From: Ureibacillus sinduriensis BLB-1 = JCM 15800
Lineage (GTDB): Bacteria; Bacillota; Bacilli; Bacillales_A; Planococcaceae
Direction: 5' to 3'
Assembly (NCBI RefSeq): GCF_000772955.1
Contig: NZ_JPVO01000051.1
Span: 1 to 64,000, forward strand
DNA: 64,000 bases
Under the pieces are notes generated by a model. The model had not been told where the DNA came from. It was given only the letters and a program-made list of their open reading frames with translations, and did no database searches. The position numbers were made by a program, and so were the translations under genes. Shown piece after piece: positions 1 through 7,832 of the stretch; the stretch's first letter is position 1; each line of letters opens with the position of its first letter.

Positions 1-235
1 CTATAGCGATAGCGTAAACCATCTTTCAACATTTCATCAGGAGAAGAAATGTATTATTCGGTATTAGCCCCGGTTTCCCGGAGTTATCCCCAACTATAGG
101 GCAGGTTGCCCACGTGTTACTCACCCGTCCGCCGCTAACTTGATAAGGAGCAAGCTCCCATCAAGTCCGCTCGACTTGCATGTATTAGGCACGCCGCCAG
201 CGTTCGTCCTGAGCCAGGATCAAACTCTCCATAAA
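1..235 (-). rRNA. rrs: 16S ribosomal RNA, 5' part (cut by window edge)
   Basis: The reverse complement carries the conserved 16S 5' sequence, including the universal 27F primer site (GAGTTTGATCCTGGCTCAG, on the plus strand at about 210-228), followed by the highly conserved GACGAACGCTGGCGGC. The mature 5' end is placed near 235 by comparison with the usual Bacillus start (TTTAT-GGAGAG). Only the first ~235 nt are in the window; the gene continues beyond position 1 on the minus strand. Confidence 0.97.
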
Positions 236-465
236 AGAGAAAATTTGATAAAGCTCAAATTTTTGTATCTGCCGCTTTCGCTTTCGATACATAAAACATT
301 TGCTGGCATCAATTTTGATGTCCAAAATTTTGTTTCTCTAACTTAAATAGAAGAAACGATTTCATTAACGTTTTGTTGTTCAGTTTTCAAGGTTCATTTC
401 TTTCTACTGCCGCATTACCTATCGGCGACTTTTCTATAATACACTGATTTATTCATGAAAGTCAA
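236..465 (-). promoter_or_regulatory. rRNA operon promoter and leader
   Basis: On the minus strand a TTGACT -35 (plus 460-465) and TATTAT -10 (plus 436-441) are separated by 18 bp. About 200 nt of leader follow before the 16S start. The leader includes the sequence CCTTGAAAACTGAACA (plus about 379-394), typical of Bacillus rRNA leaders and spacers. A second upstream promoter, common for rrn operons, was not identified. The adjoining gene at 536 reads the other way, so this intergenic space serves both. Confidence 0.7.
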
Positions 466-535
466 CATTATTTCATAAGTTTTTTATGAGGCTCTATTTT
501 CGTTTTTAAAATTAGCTAATAAAAGGGGTAGATTC

Positions 536-1189
536 ATGGTTCGCAAACTTTTGGCAACAGTTGTATTAGTGGTGATTGTAACCTTATTTGTTTATCCGCA
601 AAGAGAATCAATTATTTCTGTTTTTCGTATGACAGATGAACCACTAATAATTTCAAAAGGAAATTATGGACAATCTTTAATTGTTGAGCTTTCTTTTTCC
701 CATGAAGGACTGGAGGAGTGGTTACAATCGTTAAAACAGCCATATCCATTATTAATGCTTGATGCAGATTGGATTGCCCGTTCCCCTAAAATAGTGGAAC
801 AAATAAAAAAGCAAAATATGCCAACAGGTCTTCTTGGCAAGCAAGGCGCAGAAAATAGTTATAGTATTGAGCAATTTAACAAGGATTTAAAAATTTATGA
901 AAAACATTTTAATAATAAGCCGCTTTGGTTTATGACTTCAGATTACGAGTTTGGAACAAACCTTCAGCAAGCCGTATTCGACCAAGAAATAAATTTACTA
1001 TCCCCTTCTATGATTTACGCGAAAAACAATTATCAAAAAACTGACGGAGCAATTCTCTCGCTCAAACTACATGAAAAAAGCAAACCTAACTTCGAAGAAT
1101 ACACAAAGTTAATCGAAACAGAAAAATTTGTTTCTATAGAGGAAAATGTCTTCGGTTATACCATTAAAACAAAGAAAATTCCGGAGTAA
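536..1189 (+). CDS. Membrane-anchored PdaB-like pseudo-deacetylase (hypothetical)
   Basis: A 217-residue protein with one N-terminal hydrophobic segment (residues about 5-20), so probably exported and membrane tethered. The stretch DADWIARSPKIVEQIKK...TGLLG lines up by eye with the ASWAERHPDIVERIVKDG..IGSMG part of B. subtilis PdaB, a sporulation polysaccharide deacetylase, and the gene sits where pdaB is found, beside kbaA. The deacetylase catalytic motifs are gone: the usual TFD reads VEL and no HxxxH metal motif is visible, so enzymatic activity is unlikely. SD AAAAGGGG lies 7 nt before the ATG. Convergent with kbaA. Homology is inferred from pattern and context only. Confidence 0.6.
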   Translation: MVRKLLATVVLVVIVTLFVYPQRESIISVFRMTDEPLIISKGNYGQSLIVELSFSHEGLEEWLQSLKQPYPLLMLDADWIARSPKIVEQIKKQNMPTGLLGKQGAENSYSIEQFNKDLKIYEKHFNNKPLWFMTSDYEFGTNLQQAVFDQEINLLSPSMIYAKNNYQKTDGAILSLKLHEKSKPNFEEYTKLIETEKFVSIEENVFGYTIKTKKIPE

Positions 1190-1241
1190 TGAGATTTTAA
1201 ATGAAAAAAGCTAGTGCCAGCAATGGCCTAGCCTTTTTCAT

Positions 1242-1937
1242 TTATACATTTACATTGTTTGTGGATTTAGCTTTTTGCTTTAGTTTACGTTCTTTTCTGC
1301 GTTCTTCGAGTCTTTTGCGGTCAGCATCAGATTTTGAATTATATTTCGGTAATAACAATAATTGATATGCATTAACTGCAATTAACGGGAACAATAATAA
1401 AGCAACATATGTATCAATGTTACCCTGACGCCCCATCAACGCGATGATCCATTCAAGGGATGTAATCACGATCATGAAGAAAATCGCCGGTACCAATACG
1501 TGTTTTTTCCCAGTTAACTGAACTTTTTTTATCGCTGTTGCAATAGCCGCAAAGATTAGGAATACTAATAACCCTATGTAAAATAACCAGTCTTTTGCCC
1601 CTTCAGCACCTGGTGCAAAACGAAACACAACTAAATCGACAAGCAGAATAACCACTAATAGCATTTGTACCCAATTCCATAAAGTCAATGTTTTAAATAT
1701 ACCTACACCAACTTGATGTAGCGTTAAATAAGCAAAGAATCCGGCTTGAGCAATAACGCTCATTGTACAGCCCAATAATATCATCCATCCAAAAGCAGCG
1801 AGGAATTCTCCCACTTCACCTGCCGCCAAATATGGCTGGAAGAAGTTCCAGCGCACAAAGATCCCTGCTATACCTGTTACGACACCGCCAATAAGCATAC
1901 ACATTAAGAAGAATTTTACCCAATTTCGTATTGTCAC
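1242..1937 (-). CDS. kbaA: KinB-signalling pathway activation protein KbaA
   Basis: A 231-residue polytopic membrane protein with about six hydrophobic segments and a basic tail (EERRKERKLKQKAK), matching KbaA, which in B. subtilis is needed for full KinB kinase input to the sporulation phosphorelay. The N-terminus (TIRNWVKFFLMCML) and the position next to gerD and salA support the name. The chosen start is a GTG with GGAGG upstream. The C-terminal charged extension is longer than in B. subtilis KbaA (about 198 residues). Convergent with the PdaB-like gene and divergent from gerD. Confidence 0.85.
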   Translation of the reverse strand: MTIRNWVKFFLMCMLIGGVVTGIAGIFVRWNFFQPYLAAGEVGEFLAAFGWMILLGCTMSVIAQAGFFAYLTLHQVGVGIFKTLTLWNWVQMLLVVILLVDLVVFRFAPGAEGAKDWLFYIGLLVFLIFAAIATAIKKVQLTGKKHVLVPAIFFMIVITSLEWIIALMGRQGNIDTYVALLLFPLIAVNAYQLLLLPKYNSKSDADRKRLEERRKERKLKQKAKSTNNVNV

Positions 1938-2313
1938 GACTCAACGTCCTCCATTTTAATAACTTTTATCCGTATTCACGGAAGACTTCCGTTAAATAGG
2001 TAGTTATGACATAAATGCTCGAAGTCTCCGAACGAATTCATTCTGCCGTAAAGCCGATAAAGATTGGCTGGAAATAGTTGATTACTTAGTCCAAGCCTAT
2101 AACGACTATTCCTTTTACTCGAATCCTTAGGAGTAACCCACAATAAACTGTCACGCTGTTTTTGCGAAAACCAGCACCATTTCGAAGTTTCAATTTACAT
2201 TTTAACAATGCAATCTTAAAAAAGCTATCGAAGTCACAATCCAATACATATTATGTGCAGGGATTGTGAACAATAATTGAAAGAGAGAGCCTTTAAGAAA
2301 GGACTGAGAAAAA
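1938..2313. other. kbaA-gerD divergent intergenic region
   Basis: About 375 bp carrying the outward promoters of kbaA and gerD. CATATTA at 2247-2253 fits a forespore sigma-G type -10 (CATWHTA) and lies 61 bp before gerD, which is known to be sigma-G controlled in B. subtilis, but no good -35 partner is seen. A start-less open frame (1996-2130, plus) is present; it has no SD and is treated as unexplained. Confidence 0.35.
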
Positions 2314-2940
2314 TTGTTCAACCGTGTACTTTCCGTACTATTCGTCGTTCTTCTACTTGCTAGCTGTTCCGAGCCAAATAACCAAGCACTTTCATATGAG
2401 GAAGTTAAAAAAATGATGATGGACTCCATACAGACGGAAGATGGCAAGAAAGCGATCCGTCAATTGCTCCAAGATCCAAGTTTCCGGGACTTAATTGTCC
2501 TTGAACACGAAGAAGTACAAACAGCTATTAATACAACTTTATTATCTGAGGAATCAAAGGAATTTTGGAAAAAGCAGTTTGAAAACCCATCATTCCAAGA
2601 AAATATAGCCAAAAGTATGAAAGAGCAGCAAAAAGAAATTATGAAGGAATTGATAAAGGATTCCACATACCAGGAAGATCTTATTTCATTTTTCGGGCAA
2701 GCTGAGATGCAAAAAGAGCTAGAAACAGTTTTAAAAAGTGCTCCTCTGCGAAAACAAATGGAAGAAGTAGTTACCCAGACGATTGAAAGTCCACTTTTAC
2801 AAGCAAAGTGGCAAAAGCTGATTAAAGAAAGCGGCGAGGGTTCTTCTGGAGGGAAATCTGAAGAATCCGGCGGTGGCTCGGGTGGAGAAGAAGGCGGCGG
2901 TGGCGGCTCTGAAGAAGAGTCGGGCGGCGGCGGATCATAA
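2314..2940 (+). CDS. gerD: Spore germination lipoprotein GerD
   Basis: A 208-residue lipoprotein. Signal peptide with lipobox LLAS-C (Cys about residue 18), then a helical, Lys/Glu-rich domain (EEVKKMMMDSIQTEDGKKA; QLLQDPSFRDL) and a low-complexity Gly/Ser/Glu tail (about residues 170-208). GerD assembles on the outer face of the spore inner membrane and is required for clustering of nutrient germinant receptors into the germinosome. The start is TTG, preceded by GAAAGGA. It reads opposite to kbaA and salA, as in B. subtilis, and has its own strong terminator just downstream. Confidence 0.9.
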   Translation: MFNRVLSVLFVVLLLASCSEPNNQALSYEEVKKMMMDSIQTEDGKKAIRQLLQDPSFRDLIVLEHEEVQTAINTTLLSEESKEFWKKQFENPSFQENIAKSMKEQQKEIMKELIKDSTYQEDLISFFGQAEMQKELETVLKSAPLRKQMEEVVTQTIESPLLQAKWQKLIKESGEGSSGGKSEESGGGSGGEEGGGGGSEEESGGGGS

Positions 2941-2951
2941 TTAAAAAAAGA

Positions 2952-2974
2952 ATTGTACCCCTTAGAGGTACAAT
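2952..2974. repeat. Short hairpin repeat, copy 1
   Basis: ATTGTACC-CCTTAGA-GGTACAAT, a perfect 8-bp stem just after the gerD stop. It recurs with one base changed at 3182-3204; the two copies flank the gerD terminator and the element at 3051-3180. Confidence 0.6.
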
Positions 2975-2981
2975 CCGCAGA

Positions 2982-3024
2982 GTGTAGACAAAGTTGATTT
3001 TCGACTTTGTCTACACGTTTTTTT
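2982..3024 (+). terminator. gerD intrinsic terminator
   Basis: A 16-bp stem (2982-2997 with 3001-3016, one G-T wobble) closed by a TTT loop and followed by GTTTTTTT. The stem sequence is nearly identical to the terminator at 5431-5471. Confidence 0.85.
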
Positions 3025-3050
3025 AGGCTATTTCCTTCAATGAAAAATTA

Positions 3051-3180
3051 CCCAGACTGTCTTGAAAACGCTTGGCAGACAAGGCGGGCAATCGAGTGAA
3101 GACCCGTATAGAACATTACGTTCATGAGGGCACGAACGAGACAACCAACGCCGGGTGAAATCGTTAGTCAACAGTCTGAG
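3051..3180. repeat. Possible small non-autonomous element (MITE-like)
   Basis: A segment of about 125 bp, visibly richer in GC than its flanks, bounded by inverted ends CAGACTGT (3053-3060) and ACAGTCTG (3171-3178). No ORF of any length with an SD is seen. The 23-bp hairpin repeats at 2952 and 3182 lie outside it. No clear target-site duplication. Could equally be a small RNA or a decayed repeat; decided only by finding other copies in the genome. Confidence 0.35.
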
Positions 3181-3181
3181 G

Positions 3182-3204
3182 ATTGTACCCCTTAAAGGTA
3201 CAAT
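3182..3204. repeat. Short hairpin repeat, copy 2
   Basis: ATTGTACC-CCTTAAA-GGTACAAT, identical to copy 1 at 2952-2974 except one loop base. It lies 15 bp past the salA stop and may end the salA transcript, but no T-run follows on the minus strand. Confidence 0.6.
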
Positions 3205-3219
3205 CCATTTTTCGCTTCT

Positions 3220-4275
3220 CTATTTTGATAATTTATCGATGATTTTTTGAGCTGCTTCCAAATAGATTTTGCCTGTTGGATGGTCCTGTTCATAAACAGA
3301 CGGTGCAAAATCTTCATTTGTCCAATCCGGTTGTCCTAGTGGTATTTGACCTAATAATTCTGTTCGTAATTCATCGGCAAGCTTTGGTCCACCGCCTTGG
3401 CCAAATACGTATTCACGATCCCCAGATTTTGATTCGAACCATGCCATATTTTCAATCACACCAAGAATATCATGGTTTGTTTGTAATGCCATGGCACCAG
3501 CACGTGCTGCCACAAAAGCGGCAGTTGGATGTGGCGTTGTAACAATAATTTCCTTTGAGGAAGGTAACATTTGATGTATATCCAATGCAACGTCACCCGT
3601 TCCTGGTGGCAGATCTAGCAATAAGTAATCGATATCTCCCCATTCTACATCACGGAAGAATTGGTCCAATACTTTCCCCAGCATTGGTCCGCGCCATACG
3701 ATTGGTGCATTATTTTCCACAAAGAAGCCCATGGAAATCACTTTTACCCCTTTGCGTTCAACAGGATAAATCCGATCTTCCTTGATAACAGGCATATCTT
3801 GGATTCCCATCATATCAGGCACACTAAACCCATAAATATCTGCATCAATCAACCCAACTTTTTTACCGAGTCTACTTAGTGCCACAGCCAAGTTGACAGA
3901 TACGGTTGATTTCCCGACCCCGCCCTTACCTGAAGCGATTGCAAGAAATTGTACAGTCGATAATGGGGATAGTAAGTCATGGACTTCCGATTCTGTAGCT
4001 TTACCTCGGAATTGCTCCAGATTTTCGGCTGATAGTTCTTCGAAACGAATCCCTACAGTGCTAGCCCCAGCTTCTTTTAATGTGTCCACAATTTTCATTT
4101 GCAGTTGCATTTGTTCCGGTGTATTTGTTTTTGCAATTGCCACTTTAACACTTACGTGATTTTTTTCTTCTTTAATGGATACGTTTGTGATGCCATTTGT
4201 TTCAGCAAACGTTCTATGTAAAAAAGGATCTTGTAGTTGTCCTAGTACTTCACGGACCTGTTGTTCGTTTATCAC
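3220..4275 (-). CDS. salA: Mrp/NBP35-family P-loop ATPase SalA
   Basis: A 351-residue protein with an N-terminal MIP18/DUF59 domain (about 1-80) and a MinD-like ATPase domain with the deviant Walker A GKGGVGKST (about 116-124), LIDADIYG and LLLDLPPGTGD. It lacks the CxxC iron-sulfur motif of ApbC-type Mrp proteins (that stretch reads MAWFESKSGDREYVFG), as does B. subtilis SalA, which represses scoC. GTG at 4275 is preferred because GGGGAG lies 8 nt before it; the alternative GTG at 4284 overlaps that SD. In B. subtilis it directly follows cwlD; here about 5.9 kb separates them. Confidence 0.85.
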   Translation of the reverse strand: MINEQQVREVLGQLQDPFLHRTFAETNGITNVSIKEEKNHVSVKVAIAKTNTPEQMQLQMKIVDTLKEAGASTVGIRFEELSAENLEQFRGKATESEVHDLLSPLSTVQFLAIASGKGGVGKSTVSVNLAVALSRLGKKVGLIDADIYGFSVPDMMGIQDMPVIKEDRIYPVERKGVKVISMGFFVENNAPIVWRGPMLGKVLDQFFRDVEWGDIDYLLLDLPPGTGDVALDIHQMLPSSKEIIVTTPHPTAAFVAARAGAMALQTNHDILGVIENMAWFESKSGDREYVFGQGGGPKLADELRTELLGQIPLGQPDWTNEDFAPSVYEQDHPTGKIYLEAAQKIIDKLSK

Positions 4276-4356
4276 TTGAAACACTCCCCTATTTCTTCTG
4301 ATGTTAGTATATCATAGTGTAATTCTACTACTTATTCGAGTTGCACTCCACTATAA

Positions 4357-5202
4357 CTACTCGCCCAGCAGTCGCTTAGTAAAGGAGATGTTGTCAGTAA
4401 AATATCCATCCACATTCAATGCTTTCATTTTTTCCTGTTGTTGTTCCATCGTCTCTAAATCATTAAAAAATACATGCACTTCCTTTCCTTGCCTGTGCAA
4501 GGCGTTGACAATCTCTACAGTGGCATCTGTAGATTCCATTCCAATAGCAGGGAAATCTACTGTTAGTGCTTTCTCTAAATCGAATTCCCCCTTCTTAAAA
4601 AGTAGTGTTAAGGGTAGATCCGGGGCTAGGACCGCCATTTTTTCCAAACTCCTTTCAGAAAAGGACTGTATTGCAACTTTTTCTTTATCTAGTAAGTGGT
4701 ATTCCGACAATAACTTTACCAATACTTCTTCCATGACGGTTTCTCCATAGACTAATCTTGTTTCAATATAATAATTTTGTTTATTACCAAAGGTTTGAAG
4801 AATCTCGGCTAAAGTTGGTATCTCCTCCATCGTAATCTCCCCATGATACTGGCCAAGAGTTACATTCGATTTAATTTCCCTAAGAGTAAGATCACTTACT
4901 CTACCTGTTCCATTTGTAGTACGATCAATGGTTTCATCATGCATAACGATCAATACATTATCCTTTGTCATACGCAAGTCCAATTCAAGGGCATCCACAT
5001 TTTGCTCGCTTGCGATTTTATAGGACGTAATCGTGCTCTCGTTGAATTGATCAATAGCTCCGCGATGAGCAAATATTTTCGGTGATGCTACAATCCCTGG
5101 TTCCGCAGCGGGCTTACTCTTTCCGAGAAATCCGAATATGCCAAGGAGCAACACGACTAAAATGGCGAACACAATCATTTTTCTCTTTTTAAACATTCGC
5201 AA
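4357..5202 (-). CDS. Membrane-anchored glycerophosphodiester phosphodiesterase
   Basis: A 281-residue protein with an N-terminal membrane anchor (about residues 8-26) and a GDPD TIM-barrel domain: FAHRGA, the metal-binding ELDLR and HDETIDRTTNGTG are all present. It should hydrolyse glycerophosphodiesters outside the cell to glycerol-3-phosphate and an alcohol. Its position directly downstream of a ugp-type importer suggests a supply-and-uptake pair. The start is TTG at 5202 (SD GGGAG) or ATG at 5196. Its own promoter candidate lies at 5269-5298, so it is probably separately transcribed. Confidence 0.85.
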   Translation of the reverse strand: MRMFKKRKMIVFAILVVLLLGIFGFLGKSKPAAEPGIVASPKIFAHRGAIDQFNESTITSYKIASEQNVDALELDLRMTKDNVLIVMHDETIDRTTNGTGRVSDLTLREIKSNVTLGQYHGEITMEEIPTLAEILQTFGNKQNYYIETRLVYGETVMEEVLVKLLSEYHLLDKEKVAIQSFSERSLEKMAVLAPDLPLTLLFKKGEFDLEKALTVDFPAIGMESTDATVEIVNALHRQGKEVHVFFNDLETMEQQQEKMKALNVDGYFTDNISFTKRLLGE

Positions 5203-5268
5203 TTTACACTCCCTTATTCATCTCGTTTATTCTATGTATACAACGGCTGGAATTTACTTCACCGGTTA

Positions 5269-5298
5269 ATATTATTTTACACATTAAAGGGAAGTTAA
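5269..5298 (-). promoter_or_regulatory. Candidate promoter of the GDPD gene
   Basis: Minus strand -35 TTAACT (5293-5298) and -10 TAATAT (5269-5274), 18-bp spacer. TTAACT and TTAATG (5282-5287) are spaced 11 bp, resembling two of the TTAACA repeats bound by PhoP, which would suit a phosphate-salvage gene. Only two imperfect repeats, so the Pho assignment is weak. Confidence 0.35.
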
Positions 5299-5430
5299 CG
5301 ATTCCTAGTTATTGACGAAACCTTTATCCGGTCGCTTTCTCACTTAGATGAATGTTTATTTGATACTATGTGGTCATAATATCTCAACCAAAAAAACAAT
5401 GAGTGGCAATCAAATATTCCGTTTATTGCT

Positions 5431-5471
5431 AAAAAAATAGGTAGACAAAGCCGATTTTCGACTTTGTCTAC
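5431..5471 (-). terminator. Terminator of the ugp-type operon
   Basis: Stem 5441-5454 with 5458-5471 (one mismatch, TTT loop), with AAAAAAA at 5431-5437 giving a minus-strand T-run. Nearly the same stem as the gerD terminator at 2982-3024. Confidence 0.8.
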
Positions 5472-5537
5472 ACCATGAAACCAGGGTTGGCTGGCTCTAA
5501 TATCTATTCACGCTTTCGCACAAACGGACTAAATGTA

Positions 5538-6917
5538 TTATTCACCGCGGGCAGCATTGGCTTTCTCAATAGCTGCATTAAATTGTTCGATCGCAGTACC
5601 ATAAGCTTCATCTACATCTCCACCGTTATAAACCGATTCAAGTGCAGTTTCCATAATTTTACGTCCCTCAGGAAGCATATCCATTAGTGCCCCTTGAGTC
5701 GCAAATGATGGCTTTGTATCTTGCAATTGGTCGACTGTAACTTGTAATTGTGGTTTTTCTGCATGCGCATCTTTTACAACTTGTTGTTCATATGCAGCAG
5801 GGTTGATTGCAAAGTAACCAGTCCCAACATGCCACTGAGCTTGTACTTCTGGAGTTTGTAAGTATTTCATGAATTCCCAAGCCGCTTTTTGTTCTTCTTC
5901 CGATTTACCATCAACCATCCAAAGACTAGCTCCTCCGATTACAACACCTTGACGTTCCTTTGCCTCTGGATGTGGCAGGTAGGCAATCCCAACCTCGAAT
6001 GGAGCATTGTCAATCACATCTCTTGAACTTGCGGAAGATTGTAGGAACATAGCCACATCTCCTGCCAAAAATCCTGCAACCATGTTATCCCCATTTGTGC
6101 CATAGTTTGCAAATGTTCCATCATCAACCATTTGTTTTACCCAATTGAAAATTGACTTTCCTTCTTCTTCAGACCAACCAATTTCAGTCGGTGTATCCGA
6201 ACGGCCGTTATCATTATTTAATAATAGTGCTCCTTGGTTAGCTAAAAGTTGTTCCCATAACCAGCCATATGCTTGTAACGCAAAGCCTTTCATCTTTGGA
6301 TTAGCTTTTGTGATTGCTTTATTTGCTTCAATAATTTCTTCAAATGTTTCTGGTGCAGCTTCTGGATCAAGTCCTGCCGCTTCAAATGCATCTTTATTGT
6401 AATACATTACAGGTGTTGAGGAGTTAAATGGCATCGAATAGAACGTACCATCCAACGAATAATAATTCACAATATTTTCTTCCAGTCCGCTCATGTCGTA
6501 TCCATCTGAATCGATAAACTCTTGAATTGGTACGATTTGTCCACTGTTAATCATTGCTTTCGTTCCAATTTCAAAAGTTTGGATCATTGTAGGTGAACTA
6601 TCGCTACCTGCAACCGCATTGAATTTAGTTAGTGATTCGTCATAAGTACCTTGATACTCAGCATTAACTTGAATTTCATCTTGAGAGCTATTGTATGATT
6701 CAACAATCGAATTTAATGCTTCCTGACCTGCTCCACCCATGGAGTGCCAGAACGTTACGACTTGTTTTTCTTTTGAATCCGTTTTTTCCGTTTTTTCATT
6801 TGCATTACCAGAAGCATTTCCCGCTTCTGTTCCTGATGAACTTTCGCTTGAACTACACGCAGCTAGAATGATTACGAGTAACATCATTAAAGATGTTAGT
6901 AAAAAGTTTTTTTTCAT
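5538..6917 (-). CDS. ugpB: ABC importer solute-binding lipoprotein, glycerol-3-phosphate (UgpB) type
   Basis: A 459-residue protein with a lipoprotein signal peptide (lipobox LAAC, Cys about residue 21), a Ser/Thr/Glu-rich linker and a type 1 extracellular solute-binding domain. VVTFWHSMGGAGQEAL and the WPLLW-free sugar-type fold, plus order with UgpA/E/C-like subunits and a neighbouring glycerophosphodiesterase, point to glycerol-3-phosphate or glycerophosphodiesters. A maltose-type sugar ligand cannot be excluded from sequence alone. It is the last gene of the operon, 99 bp after the ugpE-like gene, so it may be expressed at a different level from the membrane parts. Confidence 0.75.
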   Translation of the reverse strand: MKKNFLLTSLMMLLVIILAACSSSESSSGTEAGNASGNANEKTEKTDSKEKQVVTFWHSMGGAGQEALNSIVESYNSSQDEIQVNAEYQGTYDESLTKFNAVAGSDSSPTMIQTFEIGTKAMINSGQIVPIQEFIDSDGYDMSGLEENIVNYYSLDGTFYSMPFNSSTPVMYYNKDAFEAAGLDPEAAPETFEEIIEANKAITKANPKMKGFALQAYGWLWEQLLANQGALLLNNDNGRSDTPTEIGWSEEEGKSIFNWVKQMVDDGTFANYGTNGDNMVAGFLAGDVAMFLQSSASSRDVIDNAPFEVGIAYLPHPEAKERQGVVIGGASLWMVDGKSEEEQKAAWEFMKYLQTPEVQAQWHVGTGYFAINPAAYEQQVVKDAHAEKPQLQVTVDQLQDTKPSFATQGALMDMLPEGRKIMETALESVYNGGDVDEAYGTAIEQFNAAIEKANAARGE

Positions 6918-7016
6918 TTCCCTACTCCTTTTAAGTTCATTTAGTTATTTTCTATATATTTATCCTTTTGTAATTCAAAAGGAATAAACCAAGTTCAACT
7001 TTTACTCTTTAAAACT

Positions 7017-7832
7017 TTACTTTATGGCCCCTTCCGTTAAGCCCTTCTGTAACTGTTTCTGGCCGAGGAACAACAAAATCAACGTTGGGATGATGACGAT
7101 TATGGCACCGGACATTATGACACCCCAGTCATTTAATTGCTCCTGGGTTTGTAGTTGTTTTAAGCCAATTTGCACTGTTCTGACTGTGTCATTTGTTGTT
7201 GAGAGCAGTGGCCACAGATACATATTCCAGGAAGTTAGGAACCCATAGGCGCCAAGTGTAACTAAGCTAGTTTTGGCGACCGGCAAGACAACTTTCAAAT
7301 AAAATTTAAAGTCCCCCATTCCAACAATTTGGCTTGCTTCCCTTAACTCTTTCGGTATTTGCTTAAAGTTTTGACGAAGCAAGAATGTTCCAAATGCCGT
7401 GGCAAAGAACGGGACCGTCAACCCCGGATATTGATCAATCCAATTCAAGTCTCGGATAATATGGAAGTTTGGGATAATCGACGCCTCAAAGGGAACCATC
7501 ATTGTCGCAATAAATAGAAAGAACAGGATATCCCTTCCTTTGAACTCCAAGAATACAAAGGCATATGCAGCCAAACTCGATAGAATCAACTGGCCGATGG
7601 TAATAACAACCGAAACAATCAAACTATTGAATAAATATTTTAATAATGGAAATTGCTCGAAAGCTTTAAGATAGTTATCGAAAGATAAAGATTTCGGCAA
7701 ACTTCCCGTCATAATATCCTTGTTATCCATAAAACTCATGACAAATGCCATTAACGCGGGGGCGAACACGGCAAGTGCCGAGATGATAAGTAAACTGTAA
7801 AATACGATTTTTTTGCTGAGTGGCATGGTCAT
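7017..7832 (-). CDS. ugpE: ABC importer permease, UgpE type
   Basis: A 271-residue inner-membrane protein with six hydrophobic segments, of the carbohydrate-uptake (MalG/UgpE) permease family. The EAA loop that docks on the ATPase is visible (REASQIVGMGDFKFYLKVVLP). It overlaps the end of the upstream permease gene by 4 nt, indicating translational coupling. The partner permease is at 7829-8776. Confidence 0.82.
   Translation of the reverse strand: MTMPLSKKIVFYSLLIISALAVFAPALMAFVMSFMDNKDIMTGSLPKSLSFDNYLKAFEQFPLLKYLFNSLIVSVVITIGQLILSSLAAYAFVFLEFKGRDILFFLFIATMMVPFEASIIPNFHIIRDLNWIDQYPGLTVPFFATAFGTFLLRQNFKQIPKELREASQIVGMGDFKFYLKVVLPVAKTSLVTLGAYGFLTSWNMYLWPLLSTTNDTVRTVQIGLKQLQTQEQLNDWGVIMSGAIIVIIPTLILLFLGQKQLQKGLTEGAIK

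Noticed and set aside
140-346. 68-codon plus-strand frame over the 16S 5' end
   Set aside because: Lies antisense to 16S rRNA and its leader; no SD.
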